Assembly: GCA_018971775.1 (NCBI GenBank)
Contig: JAGXAB010000047.1
Location: forward strand, 1 to 52,423
Direction of reading: 5' to 3'
Source: Cyanobacteria bacterium REEB67
GTDB taxonomy: Bacteria > Cyanobacteriota > Vampirovibrionia > Obscuribacterales > Obscuribacteraceae
Length of the DNA stretch: 52,423 bases
Shown in pieces: positions 43,302 to 50,879 of the stretch. The first letter of the stretch is position 1. Each line of letters starts with the position of its first letter. Both the position numbers and the translations under genes were made by a program. A model generated the notes under the pieces. The model made no database searches. It worked only from the letters and a program-made list of their open reading frames with translations, and had not been told where the DNA came from.

Positions 43302-44319
43302 TCGCGGTGTGATTGGAGCAGTGATCAAAGGCTAATTTCGCCAGTGTGGCCATAGCCAGAGCCCGGTCTTTTTCCGCTTTCTTCGAACCTTTGACAAAAA
43401 CTGCCAGGCAAATGTGCCCGGCTTTGCCTGGTAGAGTAATGATGCCGCAGTCATTTGTCGCGGCATTGATACCGTCTGTGGTGTCCCATGTACCGGTTTT
43501 GTGCGCGACAACTGTGCCGAGGGGCAATTTGCCCTTGATGCGATCCGGGCCCGTGGCAGTCTTTTCCATGACCGCGAGCACGTGGGCTGTGGTATCGGCT
43601 TTCAGGATCTTGCCATTGTAGAGCTTGGTGAGAAGGTCAGTAATTGCTTGCGGTGTCATCGTATTTTTCGGATCGTGTTCAAACTGTCTGGCCGCCTTGC
43701 TTTTTTCCGCTTTGGGCACGGCGGCTTCCAGTTTTGTTATTTTGTCTTTGTCCCACCAGTCGGTGACTTTTTCTTTGACGCCGGCATAATCAACGATTAG
43801 CTGGCATTCTGTTTCTTTGACTTTGATGCCCGGACATCCGGCAGCGTCCATGACGGACTGCACGGCTTGCGGACCGCCCGCTTTGGCCAGGAGAATGGCA
43901 TCGGCTGTGGTGTCACTCTGACAGATTGATTGTTTAAGCAGGTCGTCGTAAGTGACGTCCAGGCCCTTGGGCGGGAAATTGCGCAGCAGTGGGCTGTGCG
44001 CGACGGGAAAGACATTTTTTTTTGTCAGATGGAGCTTGTCCGTTAGTTTGTATTGACCGGCGTCGACTCGTTTGAGGAAGGCGATTGCTTCGACTAATTT
44101 GACCACACTGGCTGTGGGGAAAATTTCATCGGCTTTGTACTGCCAGGTTTCGCCTGTTTCCAGATGCACGACCGAGGCGCCCAGGATGCCGCCGCTCTCC
44201 CTTTCGATGGCGACAAATGGGACTTTAGCCGGTTCGGCATCGGAGGGGAGCGCAGGTATCAGGCTGCCGACTGCAATTGTTGTCAGAGTTGCGAGCAGGA
44301 ATTTCTGCATGTAAATCAT
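43282..44319 (-). CDS. class A beta-lactamase-like serine hydrolase, divergent active site
   Basis: About 345 residues. Signal peptide (MQKFLLATLTTIAVGSL), then a class A beta-lactamase/D-alanyl-D-Ala-peptidase fold. Numbering from ATG 44319: S71-VVK (SxxK), S135-D-T (in place of SDN), an omega-loop-like E171-C-Q-L (ExxLN, with the Asn replaced by Ile) and KTGTW (KTG). Serine nucleophile and lysine are intact, so acylation by penicillins is likely, but the changed SDN and omega-loop Asn may alter deacylation; the real substrate could be a peptidoglycan peptide. ATG 44319 follows AAGGAC, with 44310 as alternative. The YpdA-like gene lies 48 bases upstream on the same strand, so the two may be co-transcribed. 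Confidence 0.85.
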   Translation of the reverse strand: MIYMQKFLLATLTTIAVGSLIPALPSDAEPAKVPFVAIERESGGILGASVVHLETGETWQYKADEIFPTASVVKLVEAIAFLKRVDAGQYKLTDKLHLTKKNVFPVAHSPLLRNFPPKGLDVTYDDLLKQSICQSDTTADAILLAKAGGPQAVQSVMDAAGCPGIKVKETECQLIVDYAGVKEKVTDWWDKDKITKLEAAVPKAEKSKAARQFEHDPKNTMTPQAITDLLTKLYNGKILKADTTAHVLAVMEKTATGPDRIKGKLPLGTVVAHKTGTWDTTDGINAATNDCGIITLPGKAGHICLAVFVKGSKKAEKDRALAMATLAKLAFDHCSNHTATKAAHP

Positions 44320-44367
44320 TTGTCCTTGCGTTGTGTTCAAGAAAGTATTGATTTTATCAGGTCGCTA

Positions 44368-45468
44368 CTAAATTTCTCGCTCATCAACCGGACGGTCCGG
44401 AGCCGCATGCACGCGCTCGATCAGGTCGAGGGCATGCAGCACTCGGGTGACATGGATATGCGCATTTTCGATGAATGTCTTCACACCGCCGATTTCGGTG
44501 CCTGCTGCCGCAGTCCCGATCACAAAGACGCCAGGCACGTTTGTCTCCATTGTTTCCATATTGATTGTCGGCTGTGCGTCAATCAGAGTCACGCCGAGCT
44601 GATCGAAGAGATCGGTCTTCTGGCGGTATCCAGTCAGCAGTAGGACAAAATCGGAATCGATCGATAGAGGTTCACCCTCCTCTAAATCACGCAAACCGCG
44701 CAAATCGCGCAAACGGCGCAGGCCGCGCACCGAGGTCCTGGTGATTTCTTGTAAGTGGAAATTGGGGATGACCTGAATCTTGCCCTCTTTGGTCAAATTG
44801 TCGAGTTCCGGTGCAAGCCAGGGCTTGACCTTTTTGGGGCGAAATCCGTCCTGGCGATGGCAGAGTGTGACTTTTGCTCCAACATGGTAAAGGCGAATAG
44901 TGGCTTCGGCCGCAGAATTTCCCGAGCCGATGATCGTCACTTTGGTGCCGGCGTAACGATGAGGTTCGCCCATGTAGTGGCTGACCCATTCGGAATTTTC
45001 GCCTCGTACATTGGAGCGCTGTGGTACGTGCAAATTGCCGATCGCTAATATCACTTTATCCACTTCGAACGTTTCTATATCTGAGTATGTCTCAGGCCGG
45101 TCGGCATCTTCGAGTGGTCCGCCAACACCGTGAGAACTAGGCGCCAGTGAAACAGCGAATTTGTCACCGCTCGTTTTTTCCATGCGGATGACCCGTCGGT
45201 AGTGTTCGATCGGTAGTTTGAATTGGCGGACAACATTGCGCAGGTAGAGCAGGTAGTCTTCCCTAAAGGCTTTGCGCGTCTGGGGCTCGAACGGGATGCC
45301 GGCGATGGCGATTCTTTCGGGAGAACTGAAAATCTCGGTGCCGGGAGCGTACCATTCAATTGTAGAAGCGGTAGAACCAGCCTCGACGATGCGATAAGGC
45401 ACATTGCGCTTTGATAATTCAATCGCCATTTCTATGCCGATCGGTCCGGCTCCGACAATTAAGATCAC
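44368..45468 (-). CDS. YpdA/Bdr-like pyridine nucleotide-disulfide oxidoreductase
   Basis: 366 residues. N-terminal FAD Rossmann motif GAGPIG (6-11), the family segment EIFSSPERIAIAGIPF, the second Rossmann motif GSGNSA near residue 190, and the C-terminal FAD-contacting VFVIGTAAAG region. No CxxC, so it is not thioredoxin reductase. The YpdA group reduces bacillithiol disulfide with NADPH in Firmicutes, and related proteins occur widely; here the thiol partner is unknown. An Arg/Leu-rich run RGLRRLRDLRGLRDL (about 246-260) is encoded by 9-base near-repeats at 44688-44731 and looks like a recent expansion. GTG start 45468 with AGAGG 9 bases upstream. Divergent from a MarR regulator, with operator-like dyads between them. 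Confidence 0.85.
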   Translation of the reverse strand: MILIVGAGPIGIEMAIELSKRNVPYRIVEAGSTASTIEWYAPGTEIFSSPERIAIAGIPFEPQTRKAFREDYLLYLRNVVRQFKLPIEHYRRVIRMEKTSGDKFAVSLAPSSHGVGGPLEDADRPETYSDIETFEVDKVILAIGNLHVPQRSNVRGENSEWVSHYMGEPHRYAGTKVTIIGSGNSAAEATIRLYHVGAKVTLCHRQDGFRPKKVKPWLAPELDNLTKEGKIQVIPNFHLQEITRTSVRGLRRLRDLRGLRDLEEGEPLSIDSDFVLLLTGYRQKTDLFDQLGVTLIDAQPTINMETMETNVPGVFVIGTAAAGTEIGGVKTFIENAHIHVTRVLHALDLIERVHAAPDRPVDEREI

Positions 45469-45502
45469 GCCCCGCTACCTCTTAAACAGGCGAGCAATTT
45501 AC

Positions 45503-45516
45503 ACTGACCATTCAGT
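45503..45516. promoter_or_regulatory. operator-like dyad ACTGA-CCAT-TCAGT
   Basis: Perfect 5-4-5 inverted repeat 35 bases upstream of the YpdA-like start, in the space shared with the divergent MarR operon. It resembles TetR/MarR-type operators. Likely site for control of the reductase gene. Confidence 0.55.
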
Positions 45517-45588
45517 CATAGTTTATCCATTTGCAGGTCTGACCTATCATGATTGTGACCGTTATGGACAATTTTTTTTACGGTCGAG

Positions 45589-45624
45589 CTGTACAAGAAA
45601 CTGTACAGATAACTGTAGATCTGC
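45589..45624 (+). promoter_or_regulatory. three CTGTA words in 12-base tandem, upstream of marR
   Basis: CTGTACAAGAAA, CTGTACAGATAA and CTGTAGATC start at 45589, 45601 and 45613. The middle one contains the palindrome CTGTACAG. They end 12 bases before the MarR start codon, a position fit for autoregulation. Confidence 0.55.
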
Positions 45625-45636
45625 TAAGCTCTTTTT

Positions 45637-46089
45637 ATGGCCAGGAAAACATCAATATCAAGTCTAGAAATAGTGTCCGAGCTTGCCGCACAGCTGCGCT
45701 CAACCCTGAGCAAGCTAAAGCGCAGGCTTCGCGACCACGGAGGACGGGAAGACTTAACACCTTCTCAAATCTCCGTCCTCCTTAGGTTGGAAAAATACGG
45801 CCCGGGCACGGCTTCGAGTCTGGCTCGCGCCGAAGGTGTCCGACCCCAATCGATGAGCTCGATTATTGCTGCTCTGCAAAATGCCGGCCTCGTAAGCGGA
45901 TCTCCTGATCCTGGCGACGGCAGGCAAACGGTGATCTCCTTAACGCCGCTATGTCGCGAGAAAATCGATACCGGACGAGCGGCGCGGCAGGACTGGCTGA
46001 TTCGCTCGATTGGCGCAAAGCTATCTCCGGCTGAGCAGGAGCAGCTTATCAGTGCTCTGTCGTTGCTCGAAAGACTTGCAGACGATTAA
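45637..46089 (+). CDS. MarR-family transcriptional regulator
   Basis: 150 residues, the usual MarR length. Dimerisation helix SELAAQLRSTLSKLKRRLRD, then a winged helix LTPSQISVLLRLEKYGPGTASSLARAEGVRPQSMSSIIAALQ with wing PDPGDGRQTVISLT, then C-terminal helix. It probably represses the divergent reductase and its own operon and responds to an oxidant or small molecule. The ATG at 45637 has no clear Shine-Dalgarno; an internal GTG 45673 would remove the first helix and is less likely. First gene of a three-gene unit with 46108 and 46456. Confidence 0.9.
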   Translation: MARKTSISSLEIVSELAAQLRSTLSKLKRRLRDHGGREDLTPSQISVLLRLEKYGPGTASSLARAEGVRPQSMSSIIAALQNAGLVSGSPDPGDGRQTVISLTPLCREKIDTGRAARQDWLIRSIGAKLSPAEQEQLISALSLLERLADD

Positions 46090-46107
46090 AATAACAGGTG
46101 GTCCAAA

Positions 46108-46455
46108 ATGGAAACTATGCCAGTCCCAGTCATTTACTACGTGTCCTATTTGTTCGGTGGTGCTTTCATTACAAATGCAATTCCGCATTTGGTCAGCGGA
46201 TTGATGGGCAGGCCCTTCCAGAGTCCTTTCGCCAAGCCGCCCGGGGAGGGGCTTTCGACTTCCACTGTCAATGTGTTGTGGGGATTTTTCAATCTCGTTG
46301 TCGGCTATTTGCTTATTTGTCGCGTCGGTGTATTCGATTTGCGCGCGATTGATCAAGTGCTTGCACTTGGCCTCGGCGTGCTTCTTATGAGTCTCTTGAC
46401 GGCGCGTCTGTTCGGTCGCTTTCATGGTGGCAATTCTCCGCATGCACAATCATAA
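46108..46455 (+). CDS. small membrane protein, unknown
   Basis: 115 residues with three to four membrane helices (about 8-28, 55-72, 80-102). The pattern AFITNAIPHLVSGLMGRPFQSPF suggests a conserved small membrane family, which I cannot name with confidence. ATG 46108 has AGGTGG about 7 bases upstream and lies 18 bases after the marR stop; the GNAT gene begins directly after its TAA. Likely a target of the MarR regulator. Confidence 0.82.
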   Translation: METMPVPVIYYVSYLFGGAFITNAIPHLVSGLMGRPFQSPFAKPPGEGLSTSTVNVLWGFFNLVVGYLLICRVGVFDLRAIDQVLALGLGVLLMSLLTARLFGRFHGGNSPHAQS

Positions 46456-46971
46456 ATGGGTCTAAACATGGTAGATATCAGCGTTTCTATTGCCTCGGAA
46501 GGTGAGCTTGAAAGTATAGTCGAGCTTTTCCATCAGATCTATCTTCATTATTTCGCTGACGCCGCGCCAAGTAGAGATGAGATTTCCGATTATGTGAGGC
46601 GCAATCTTTTTCAAGAGCACTGCGGCGTGCAAGTTGTTCTGGCGAAAGAAAACGACACGCCGTTAGGTATCGCCACCTTTGCCATTCTCTATCCTGCGCC
46701 CGGACTGAGTGGGCAATTGTTCATGAAAGGTCTATTCACCGTGGGCGCGGCCAGAGGCAGGGGTGTCGGTCAGGCAATCATGTGCTTCCTGGCTCAATAT
46801 GCGCTTCAGATGAATTGCAGTCGCTTCGATTGGACGGCTGAGACTACCAATCCGAAGGCTGTCGAATTCTACGATCGCCTGGGCATACCTCGTGTCGAGG
46901 AGAAGATCTATTATCGGTTGACGAACGAAAAGTTGAAGGCTTTTGCTGAGGGTGGAGATGAACATAACTAA
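46456..46971 (+). CDS. GNAT-family N-acetyltransferase
   Basis: 171 residues with the GNAT fold: strand 1 ISVSIASEGELESIVELF, strands 4-5 around KGLFTVGAARGRGVGQAIMCFL, where the acetyl-CoA pyrophosphate loop RGRGVGQA matches the R/Q-x-x-G-x-G/A motif, and NPKAVEFYDRLG near the end. It transfers an acetyl group from acetyl-CoA to an amine; substrate unknown. ATG 46456 is immediately adjacent to the preceding TAA (alternative ATG 46468). Third gene of the marR unit, perhaps a detoxifying or resistance enzyme. Confidence 0.9.
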   Translation: MGLNMVDISVSIASEGELESIVELFHQIYLHYFADAAPSRDEISDYVRRNLFQEHCGVQVVLAKENDTPLGIATFAILYPAPGLSGQLFMKGLFTVGAARGRGVGQAIMCFLAQYALQMNCSRFDWTAETTNPKAVEFYDRLGIPRVEEKIYYRLTNEKLKAFAEGGDEHN

Positions 46972-47177
46972 TCAACCTGGAATCGTCTGGCGCGACTGAG
47001 TAAGGCTGGCCACTTAAATATTGAAGTAGGCTCCACTAAAGCCTGCCTTTCATCCAGCCAGGTGAGTTTTTCCTGAGCAACATCCTGCAACACATTGGCG
47101 CTTATGAAAATAGGTTTGATATTGGCCAGGGCTAAAGAGTCTACCGCCGGGAAGTAATAGCGTACTTCCGGCGCCCA
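46968..47177 (-). pseudogene. unassigned gene remnant, about 69 codons
   Basis: Minus-strand frame from just after a TAA (47178-47180) to the stop at 46968-46970. It reads WAPEVRYYFPAVDSLALANIKPIF, then VLQDVAQEKLTWLDERQALVEPT and WPALLSRARRFQVD (described in pieces), which looks like the C-terminal part of a real protein. There is no start codon near its front, and the other minus frame also stays open there, so a frameshifted or truncated remnant is the best reading. It overlaps the end of the GNAT gene by 4 bases. The remaining 47178-47411 shows no gene. Confidence 0.4.
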
Positions 47178-47411
47178 TTATCGAGATTGTGGATAAAGCA
47201 AAGCTGAGCGCAGATTATATTGCCGCTCGGGCTCGGCCCGACAAGTTTGGTAGGCTCGATTGCGCTCGTGCAGGGTACGTAAAAATAAAAACTCAAAGAT
47301 AAAATCTCATTCTGCGAAATCAGCTCTGTGGCATAGATTCTATAATCATAAGGCCGTCAGCAAAACTGAGTATTGCTTCATTTTAAACAACCACCAGTGG
47401 GAAGTCACCCG

Positions 47412-47975
47412 ATGCCTAAAATCCCTGCAAAAAACCCAAAAAAGAAAGTGCCTGCCGGTTGGTCCTATCATGCGACTGACGAAAAAGATTTTGAAGTATT
47501 CGTGGATAAAGGCGAAAAGCATAGCGGCTCGCAGTGCGCCACTTTGCGCTCGATAGTCGAGCAGCCGAAACCATTCGGCAATCTTATGCAATATTTTAGC
47601 GCTGAAAAGTATGTGGGCAAACGAGTGCGCATGACCGCCTGGGTCAAGACAAATCTGGTAGAAGGTAAAAGTCAGCTCTGGGTGCGGGTTGATGGCGACT
47701 GGAAGTCAGGCGCCAAGGCCGGTTGCTTTGACAATATGGATGATCGGCCAATCAAGGCGAAAACGGACTGGAAAAAGTACGAACTGGTCGTGAATATCCC
47801 GGAGAAATCTTCGGCAATTGCTTTCGGATTGATGCTACTCGGCAAGGGCCAGGTCTGGCTCGATGACGTGAGCTTTGAGGAGGTCGGCGCTGATGTCCCG
47901 CTCACGGGCAAATATGCCGACCGCGAGAAACGCGCCCGGGAGCCGGTTAACCTTAATTTCGAAGATCTGGACTGA
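47412..47975 (+). CDS. jelly-roll (carbohydrate-binding-like) protein, AraC-effector-domain family
   Basis: 187 residues. A single beta-sandwich of the kind often annotated as carbohydrate-binding or as a transcriptional-regulator-associated domain: GWSYHATDEKDFEVFVDKGE ... HSGSQCATLRS, MQYFSAEKYVGKRVRMTAWVKT, CFDNMDDRPIKAKTDWKKYE and GKGQVWLDDVSFEEVG (segments quoted separately). I recall this domain in many Firmicutes proteins labelled transcriptional regulator. Start ATG 47412 with GGGAAG 7 bases upstream; the frame is open to 47373. It is followed by a terminator. A truncated AraC DNA-binding tail lies just downstream, and a truncated copy of its own N-terminus lies at 50880. Confidence 0.75.
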   Translation: MPKIPAKNPKKKVPAGWSYHATDEKDFEVFVDKGEKHSGSQCATLRSIVEQPKPFGNLMQYFSAEKYVGKRVRMTAWVKTNLVEGKSQLWVRVDGDWKSGAKAGCFDNMDDRPIKAKTDWKKYELVVNIPEKSSAIAFGLMLLGKGQVWLDDVSFEEVGADVPLTGKYADREKRAREPVNLNFEDLD

Positions 47976-47977
47976 TA

Positions 47978-48011
47978 GATCATAGCCGCTCACGGCTGAT
48001 CAGAAATTTTT
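47978..48011 (+). terminator. intrinsic terminator after the jelly-roll gene
   Basis: AGCCG-CTCA-CGGCT (47984-47997) extended by GATC/GATC beyond a 2-base bulge, then a run of five T at 48007-48011. Starts 3 bases past the stop codon. Confidence 0.7.
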
Positions 48012-48054
48012 GCGCAAAGTAATTTTTTTTTGCTTGGCGGAAAACGAGGGGTAA

Positions 48055-48225
48055 TTGTCATTGCTGCCGGAAGCGGCTGTGCGCTTGCTTGAATCTGGGG
48101 AGGAGTCAATACAAGTCGTCGCCATGCGCACCGGATTTGGTGACGACGAGCGTATGCGCCGTGCGTTTGTGAAGACCTACGGCGTTTCGCCGCAGGTCTA
48201 TCGTAGCCGCTTCGGCCGTGCTTGA
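48055..48225 (+). pseudogene. truncated AraC-family DNA-binding domain
   Basis: Frame of 56 codons from TTG 48055 to TGA 48223-48225, with stop codons just before. The sequence VRLLESGEESIQVVAMRTGFGDDERMRRAFVKTYGVSPQVYRSRF matches the second helix-turn-helix of AraC/GlxA regulators almost perfectly, but the first HTH and the sensor domain are missing. The upstream reading frame does not continue, so this is a decayed remnant. It sits directly behind a protein of a family that accompanies AraC-type regulators. Confidence 0.75.
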
Positions 48226-48261
48226 TGCGAGTTGGGTTCGTACTGTCAGAAGGTGGGTCAA

Positions 48262-49245
48262 TTATTGTTTTGTCCGCAGCAGCGCTTTTATTGATTCGGA
48301 ATCAGTCAATTCTATTGGTAATTTGCCGTCACCATCTTTCGCATCAACGTCAGCACCGGCCTTTAAGAGACTCTGGACAAGTGAACCGTTGGACAATTTT
48401 GCGGCGATTGTAAGAGGCCGTTCGATATCGCCTGGTCGTCCGTTCGGATTAGCGCCTTTGGCTAGTAATAGCTTGCAAGTATTTTTGTGGCCGAGCGATA
48501 CGGCGACTTCGAGTGGGCTCAAATAGTAGTGCTTTTCGGCAGTGTCACCGCTCGTGGTGTCATCGTCGACTGAAGCACCGGCCTCCAAAAGCATCTTGAG
48601 CAAATCGCTTCGGCCAGTCAACGCAGCCCAGTGCAGGAGTGTACGTTCGTTTTCGTCTCTGATTCGAACGGCAGCCGTATCTTTCAGGGCCAGTTTCAAT
48701 TTGTCGGCAAGACCGAGCGCCACATCCGCATACAAGTCGGTCTCAAAGCTGTTTGCCCGTAATTGATCAGCGATGGCACAGTCCCTTTGCCAGAGTGCAT
48801 ACTTCAAAAGCAATATTCTCGTGGTTTGGTCGGATGGCCTGAGGCCGCTGTTAATCAATGTTTCGATCAGTTCTGCGCTGTGGAAGCGAATGGCGTTGAG
48901 AAAAAATGACCTGAGTACGACAGCGTTCCTGCGCTCGCTCAAATTGTTTTTTTTGTCGGCGACCAGCTTCCTCGCTTCCTCAGTTTTGCCGGCTTTCAAA
49001 AGTTGGCAAAATTGCAGGGTGAGCTGGCTGTCGTTGAAAATGAGTCGCCGCTTTATACCCGGACTGTCGGAACTGTCGGAAGTTTGAATTGCATTCTCTG
49101 CCGCTGCTGGCGACCCACCATCATAAATTGGCGCATTGTCGGGTTTGGCAGCTTCCGCGCCGTTGATTTTGAAAACCCCACCGACTGTAGCTATCAGGAA
49201 GAAAATTCTTAAAGCTCGCAAATTAGATCTTCCCTTGAGCAGCAT
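48262..49245 (-). CDS. ankyrin-repeat protein with N-terminal signal/anchor
   Basis: 327 residues. Hydrophobic N-terminus (ALRIFFLIATVGGVF) then a low-complexity linker (35-65) and a helical section, with at least four clear ankyrin repeats toward the C-terminus: RTLLHWAALTGRSDLLKMLLEAGASVD, SPLEVAVSLGHKNTCKLLLAKGANPN, RPLTIAAKLSNGSLVQSLLKAGADVD and GKLPIELTDSESIKALL (separate repeats). Protein-protein contact module, probably in the periplasm or membrane. ATG 49245 follows a repeat core directly (TATCGAACAAGCGAG), so its 5' leader is part of repeat element copy 2; TTG 49221 is an alternative start. Confidence 0.85.
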   Translation of the reverse strand: MLLKGRSNLRALRIFFLIATVGGVFKINGAEAAKPDNAPIYDGGSPAAAENAIQTSDSSDSPGIKRRLIFNDSQLTLQFCQLLKAGKTEEARKLVADKKNNLSERRNAVVLRSFFLNAIRFHSAELIETLINSGLRPSDQTTRILLLKYALWQRDCAIADQLRANSFETDLYADVALGLADKLKLALKDTAAVRIRDENERTLLHWAALTGRSDLLKMLLEAGASVDDDTTSGDTAEKHYYLSPLEVAVSLGHKNTCKLLLAKGANPNGRPGDIERPLTIAAKLSNGSLVQSLLKAGADVDAKDGDGKLPIELTDSESIKALLRTKQ

Positions 49246-49395
49246 CTCGCTTGTTCGATAAAATCGGCTTTTTAAAGCCCGATTTTTTGCCTTTGTTCGA
49301 TAATTTCAGCCTTTTCCGACCCCCATTTTAGCCTTTGTTCGATACTTTTTTGAACAGAAATGTTCCCTGGATGGGCCATTCCCGAAAGTATCGAA
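49219..49395 (-). repeat. 177-base structured repeat element, copy 2 (42-base periodic TATCGAA cores)
   Basis: Read on the minus strand: inverted core at 49389-49395, a 44-base gap (49345-49388), then cores at 49344, 49302 and 49260 downward, exactly 42 bases apart; two are TATCGAACAAAGGC. The unit 49261-49302 contains a near-perfect hairpin, AAATCGGCTTT with AAAGCCCGATTT, followed by T6. The first core plus its inverted copy form a 12-base perfect inverted repeat (49334-49345 with 49388-49399). Same plan as 38143-38319, opposite orientation. It fills the space between the hemerythrin gene's end and the ankyrin gene's start. Confidence 0.85.
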
Positions 49396-49437
49396 CAAAA
49401 CTAACCCGGACGGAGGTTCGCCCCGAGTCCATTGGGC

Positions 49438-49917
49438 TTATCTTTTCGCGCTCAACAGCTGAAGAAACATCGGATGTACTTGCGAATTTTCCTTTTCAAC
49501 GTGCACGACAAAATCATCCTGTATCAGCTGAATATTGGCCAGGAGCTGATCGCGCCTCTCGGAGGTTGGCACGGTCGTCGCAATTGTCTTTTGAATGCTC
49601 GTCAAAGTCTTGCCGCAGCCGTCGTGTTCTTTTTCCATTTCGGCCAGGCGTTCGACAAGATTCATTTCTGTGGGTACACTTGTACCGCCGCGCTCGAGTG
49701 CGATGCCGCTGGGAAATAGCACCATCTCTTCATCCTTGAGATGGGTTTCGACTTTATTGCGCACCTTGCCGTAGATCTGCGCCGCTTCCGTCAAAGCGTC
49801 ATTGTCAGGGTTTTCAGCAGACAACGCGGCAATTTGCTCGGAAATTTTTGGCAATTCACGCTTGAGTAAGCTGTGATGAGTGGCCATAATTTCTTCAACG
49901 ATTGTTTGAAAGCTCAC
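49438..49917 (-). CDS. hemerythrin HHE-domain protein
   Basis: 159 residues, a four-helix bundle with the diiron ligand set of hemerythrins: H14/H15, H59 with E63/E64 in THLKDEEMVLFP, H98 in EKEHDGCG, and H139-E143-H148 in VVHVEKENSQVHPMF. It binds dioxygen or NO through a non-haem diiron site; related YtfE/ScdA proteins repair Fe-S clusters after nitrosative stress, though the N-terminal Cys domain of those is absent. Cytosolic. It lies 21 bases downstream of the lipoprotein gene on the same strand, so the two are likely co-transcribed. Confidence 0.9.
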   Translation of the reverse strand: MSFQTIVEEIMATHHSLLKRELPKISEQIAALSAENPDNDALTEAAQIYGKVRNKVETHLKDEEMVLFPSGIALERGGTSVPTEMNLVERLAEMEKEHDGCGKTLTSIQKTIATTVPTSERRDQLLANIQLIQDDFVVHVEKENSQVHPMFLQLLSAKR

Positions 49918-49938
49918 GGCGCTAATCCTCGATTTTCG

Positions 49939-50712
49939 TTATTTTGCATCCGGCAATAGTTTATCCAGTGCATCGCCCAATTCTTCAAAAGGCTTTGCAT
50001 TTTTTGCTTCCGGCGCATTGTCCGGCTTGCAATCTATTTCTTTGATTTTCTTGACCAGATCATATTCGCCCACTGCTTGATGCAACATCATCTCCGCCAT
50101 ATGGCTCTGCGGGCCGTCATCTTTGAAATTTTTGATAAAAATTGTCACCTTAGCCATGTCGCCGTCCTTTTTGATCGTAAAGCGCATGTCTTTGACGGCA
50201 ACGCCCATGGGCTCAGCGCCGGCGATGACCTGGCCGTTCTTTGTCGGTTGGGCTGAAATGGCCAGTTGTTTGAGTATGGCCGGGGGCGTTTTCTGGCGAA
50301 AGGCGACGATCTTCCAGCCTTTAATTTGTGGAGCGGCGGCTACTATGTTTTTGACCAGAGGAAAAAGCGCTTCATTGCCGTTGGCGCTCACGGCAAACTC
50401 TTTTTCGCCTTCGGGAGCCGGTCCAATTTCAAATACCAGTGAGTCATCGATAGCCTTTATGTGTTGGCCGATCTCGGGAAAAATTGGTGCATCCGGACCG
50501 TTCATGGCCGACAAATCTTGCTGGTGTAGATTGAACCAGGTCCAAAACTCTTTGATGCTTTCGCCAGACTCGACTGACGTTTTTGTTGCGGGCTGTTTTG
50601 CAACTTCGCTAGCGGCGCTTTTATCCGCTGATGAAAGAACGGGTGCATTGGAGCACGCGGCCAGAGTCAGGGCAACAGTCATCACCGGTGCTATCACTTT
50701 TAGTTTATTCAT
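49939..50712 (-). CDS. lipoprotein of unknown function
   Basis: 257 residues. Signal peptide II: MNKLKVIAPVMTVALTLAAC, with Cys20 as the lipidated residue (lipobox LAAC). Ser/Ala/Lys-rich linker follows, then a domain of about 190 residues containing ESIKEFWTWFNLHQQDL and a mixed alpha/beta pattern with DMRFTIKKDGDMAKVTIFIKNF (quoted apart). No family I can name. Start ATG 50712 with AGAGGAA 5 bases upstream; the open frame to 50760 is not needed. It precedes the hemerythrin gene in one unit, with an operator-like dyad at 50767-50781 upstream. Confidence 0.82.
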   Translation of the reverse strand: MNKLKVIAPVMTVALTLAACSNAPVLSSADKSAASEVAKQPATKTSVESGESIKEFWTWFNLHQQDLSAMNGPDAPIFPEIGQHIKAIDDSLVFEIGPAPEGEKEFAVSANGNEALFPLVKNIVAAAPQIKGWKIVAFRQKTPPAILKQLAISAQPTKNGQVIAGAEPMGVAVKDMRFTIKKDGDMAKVTIFIKNFKDDGPQSHMAEMMLHQAVGEYDLVKKIKEIDCKPDNAPEAKNAKPFEELGDALDKLLPDAK

Positions 50713-50766
50713 GGTTTCCTCTTGATTTGGCCCATTGTTTTCCTTATGGCCAATGACCAAATATAT

Positions 50767-50781
50767 ACACCAAACCGGTGT
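50767..50781 (-). promoter_or_regulatory. operator-like dyad ACACC-N5-GGTGT
   Basis: Perfect 5-5-5 inverted repeat in the promoter region of the lipoprotein/hemerythrin unit, 55 bases upstream of the start codon, embedded in an AT-rich stretch (TATATAT) that could be the -10 region. Possibly a MerR- or TetR-type site. Confidence 0.5.
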
Positions 50782-50879
50782 CTATTGATTGAGTCAGAAT
50801 TCACACGTCAGCGTAATTTTCTAATCCTGCTGTGCGCTTGCCAGCGCGCCGCCAAGCAGTTTGACGTTGGGCGAACGGC

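Noticed and set aside
47260..47556. 98-codon plus-strand frame overlapping the jelly-roll gene
   Set aside because: Out of frame with a recognised domain and composed of Lys/Ser/Arg-rich random-like sequence.
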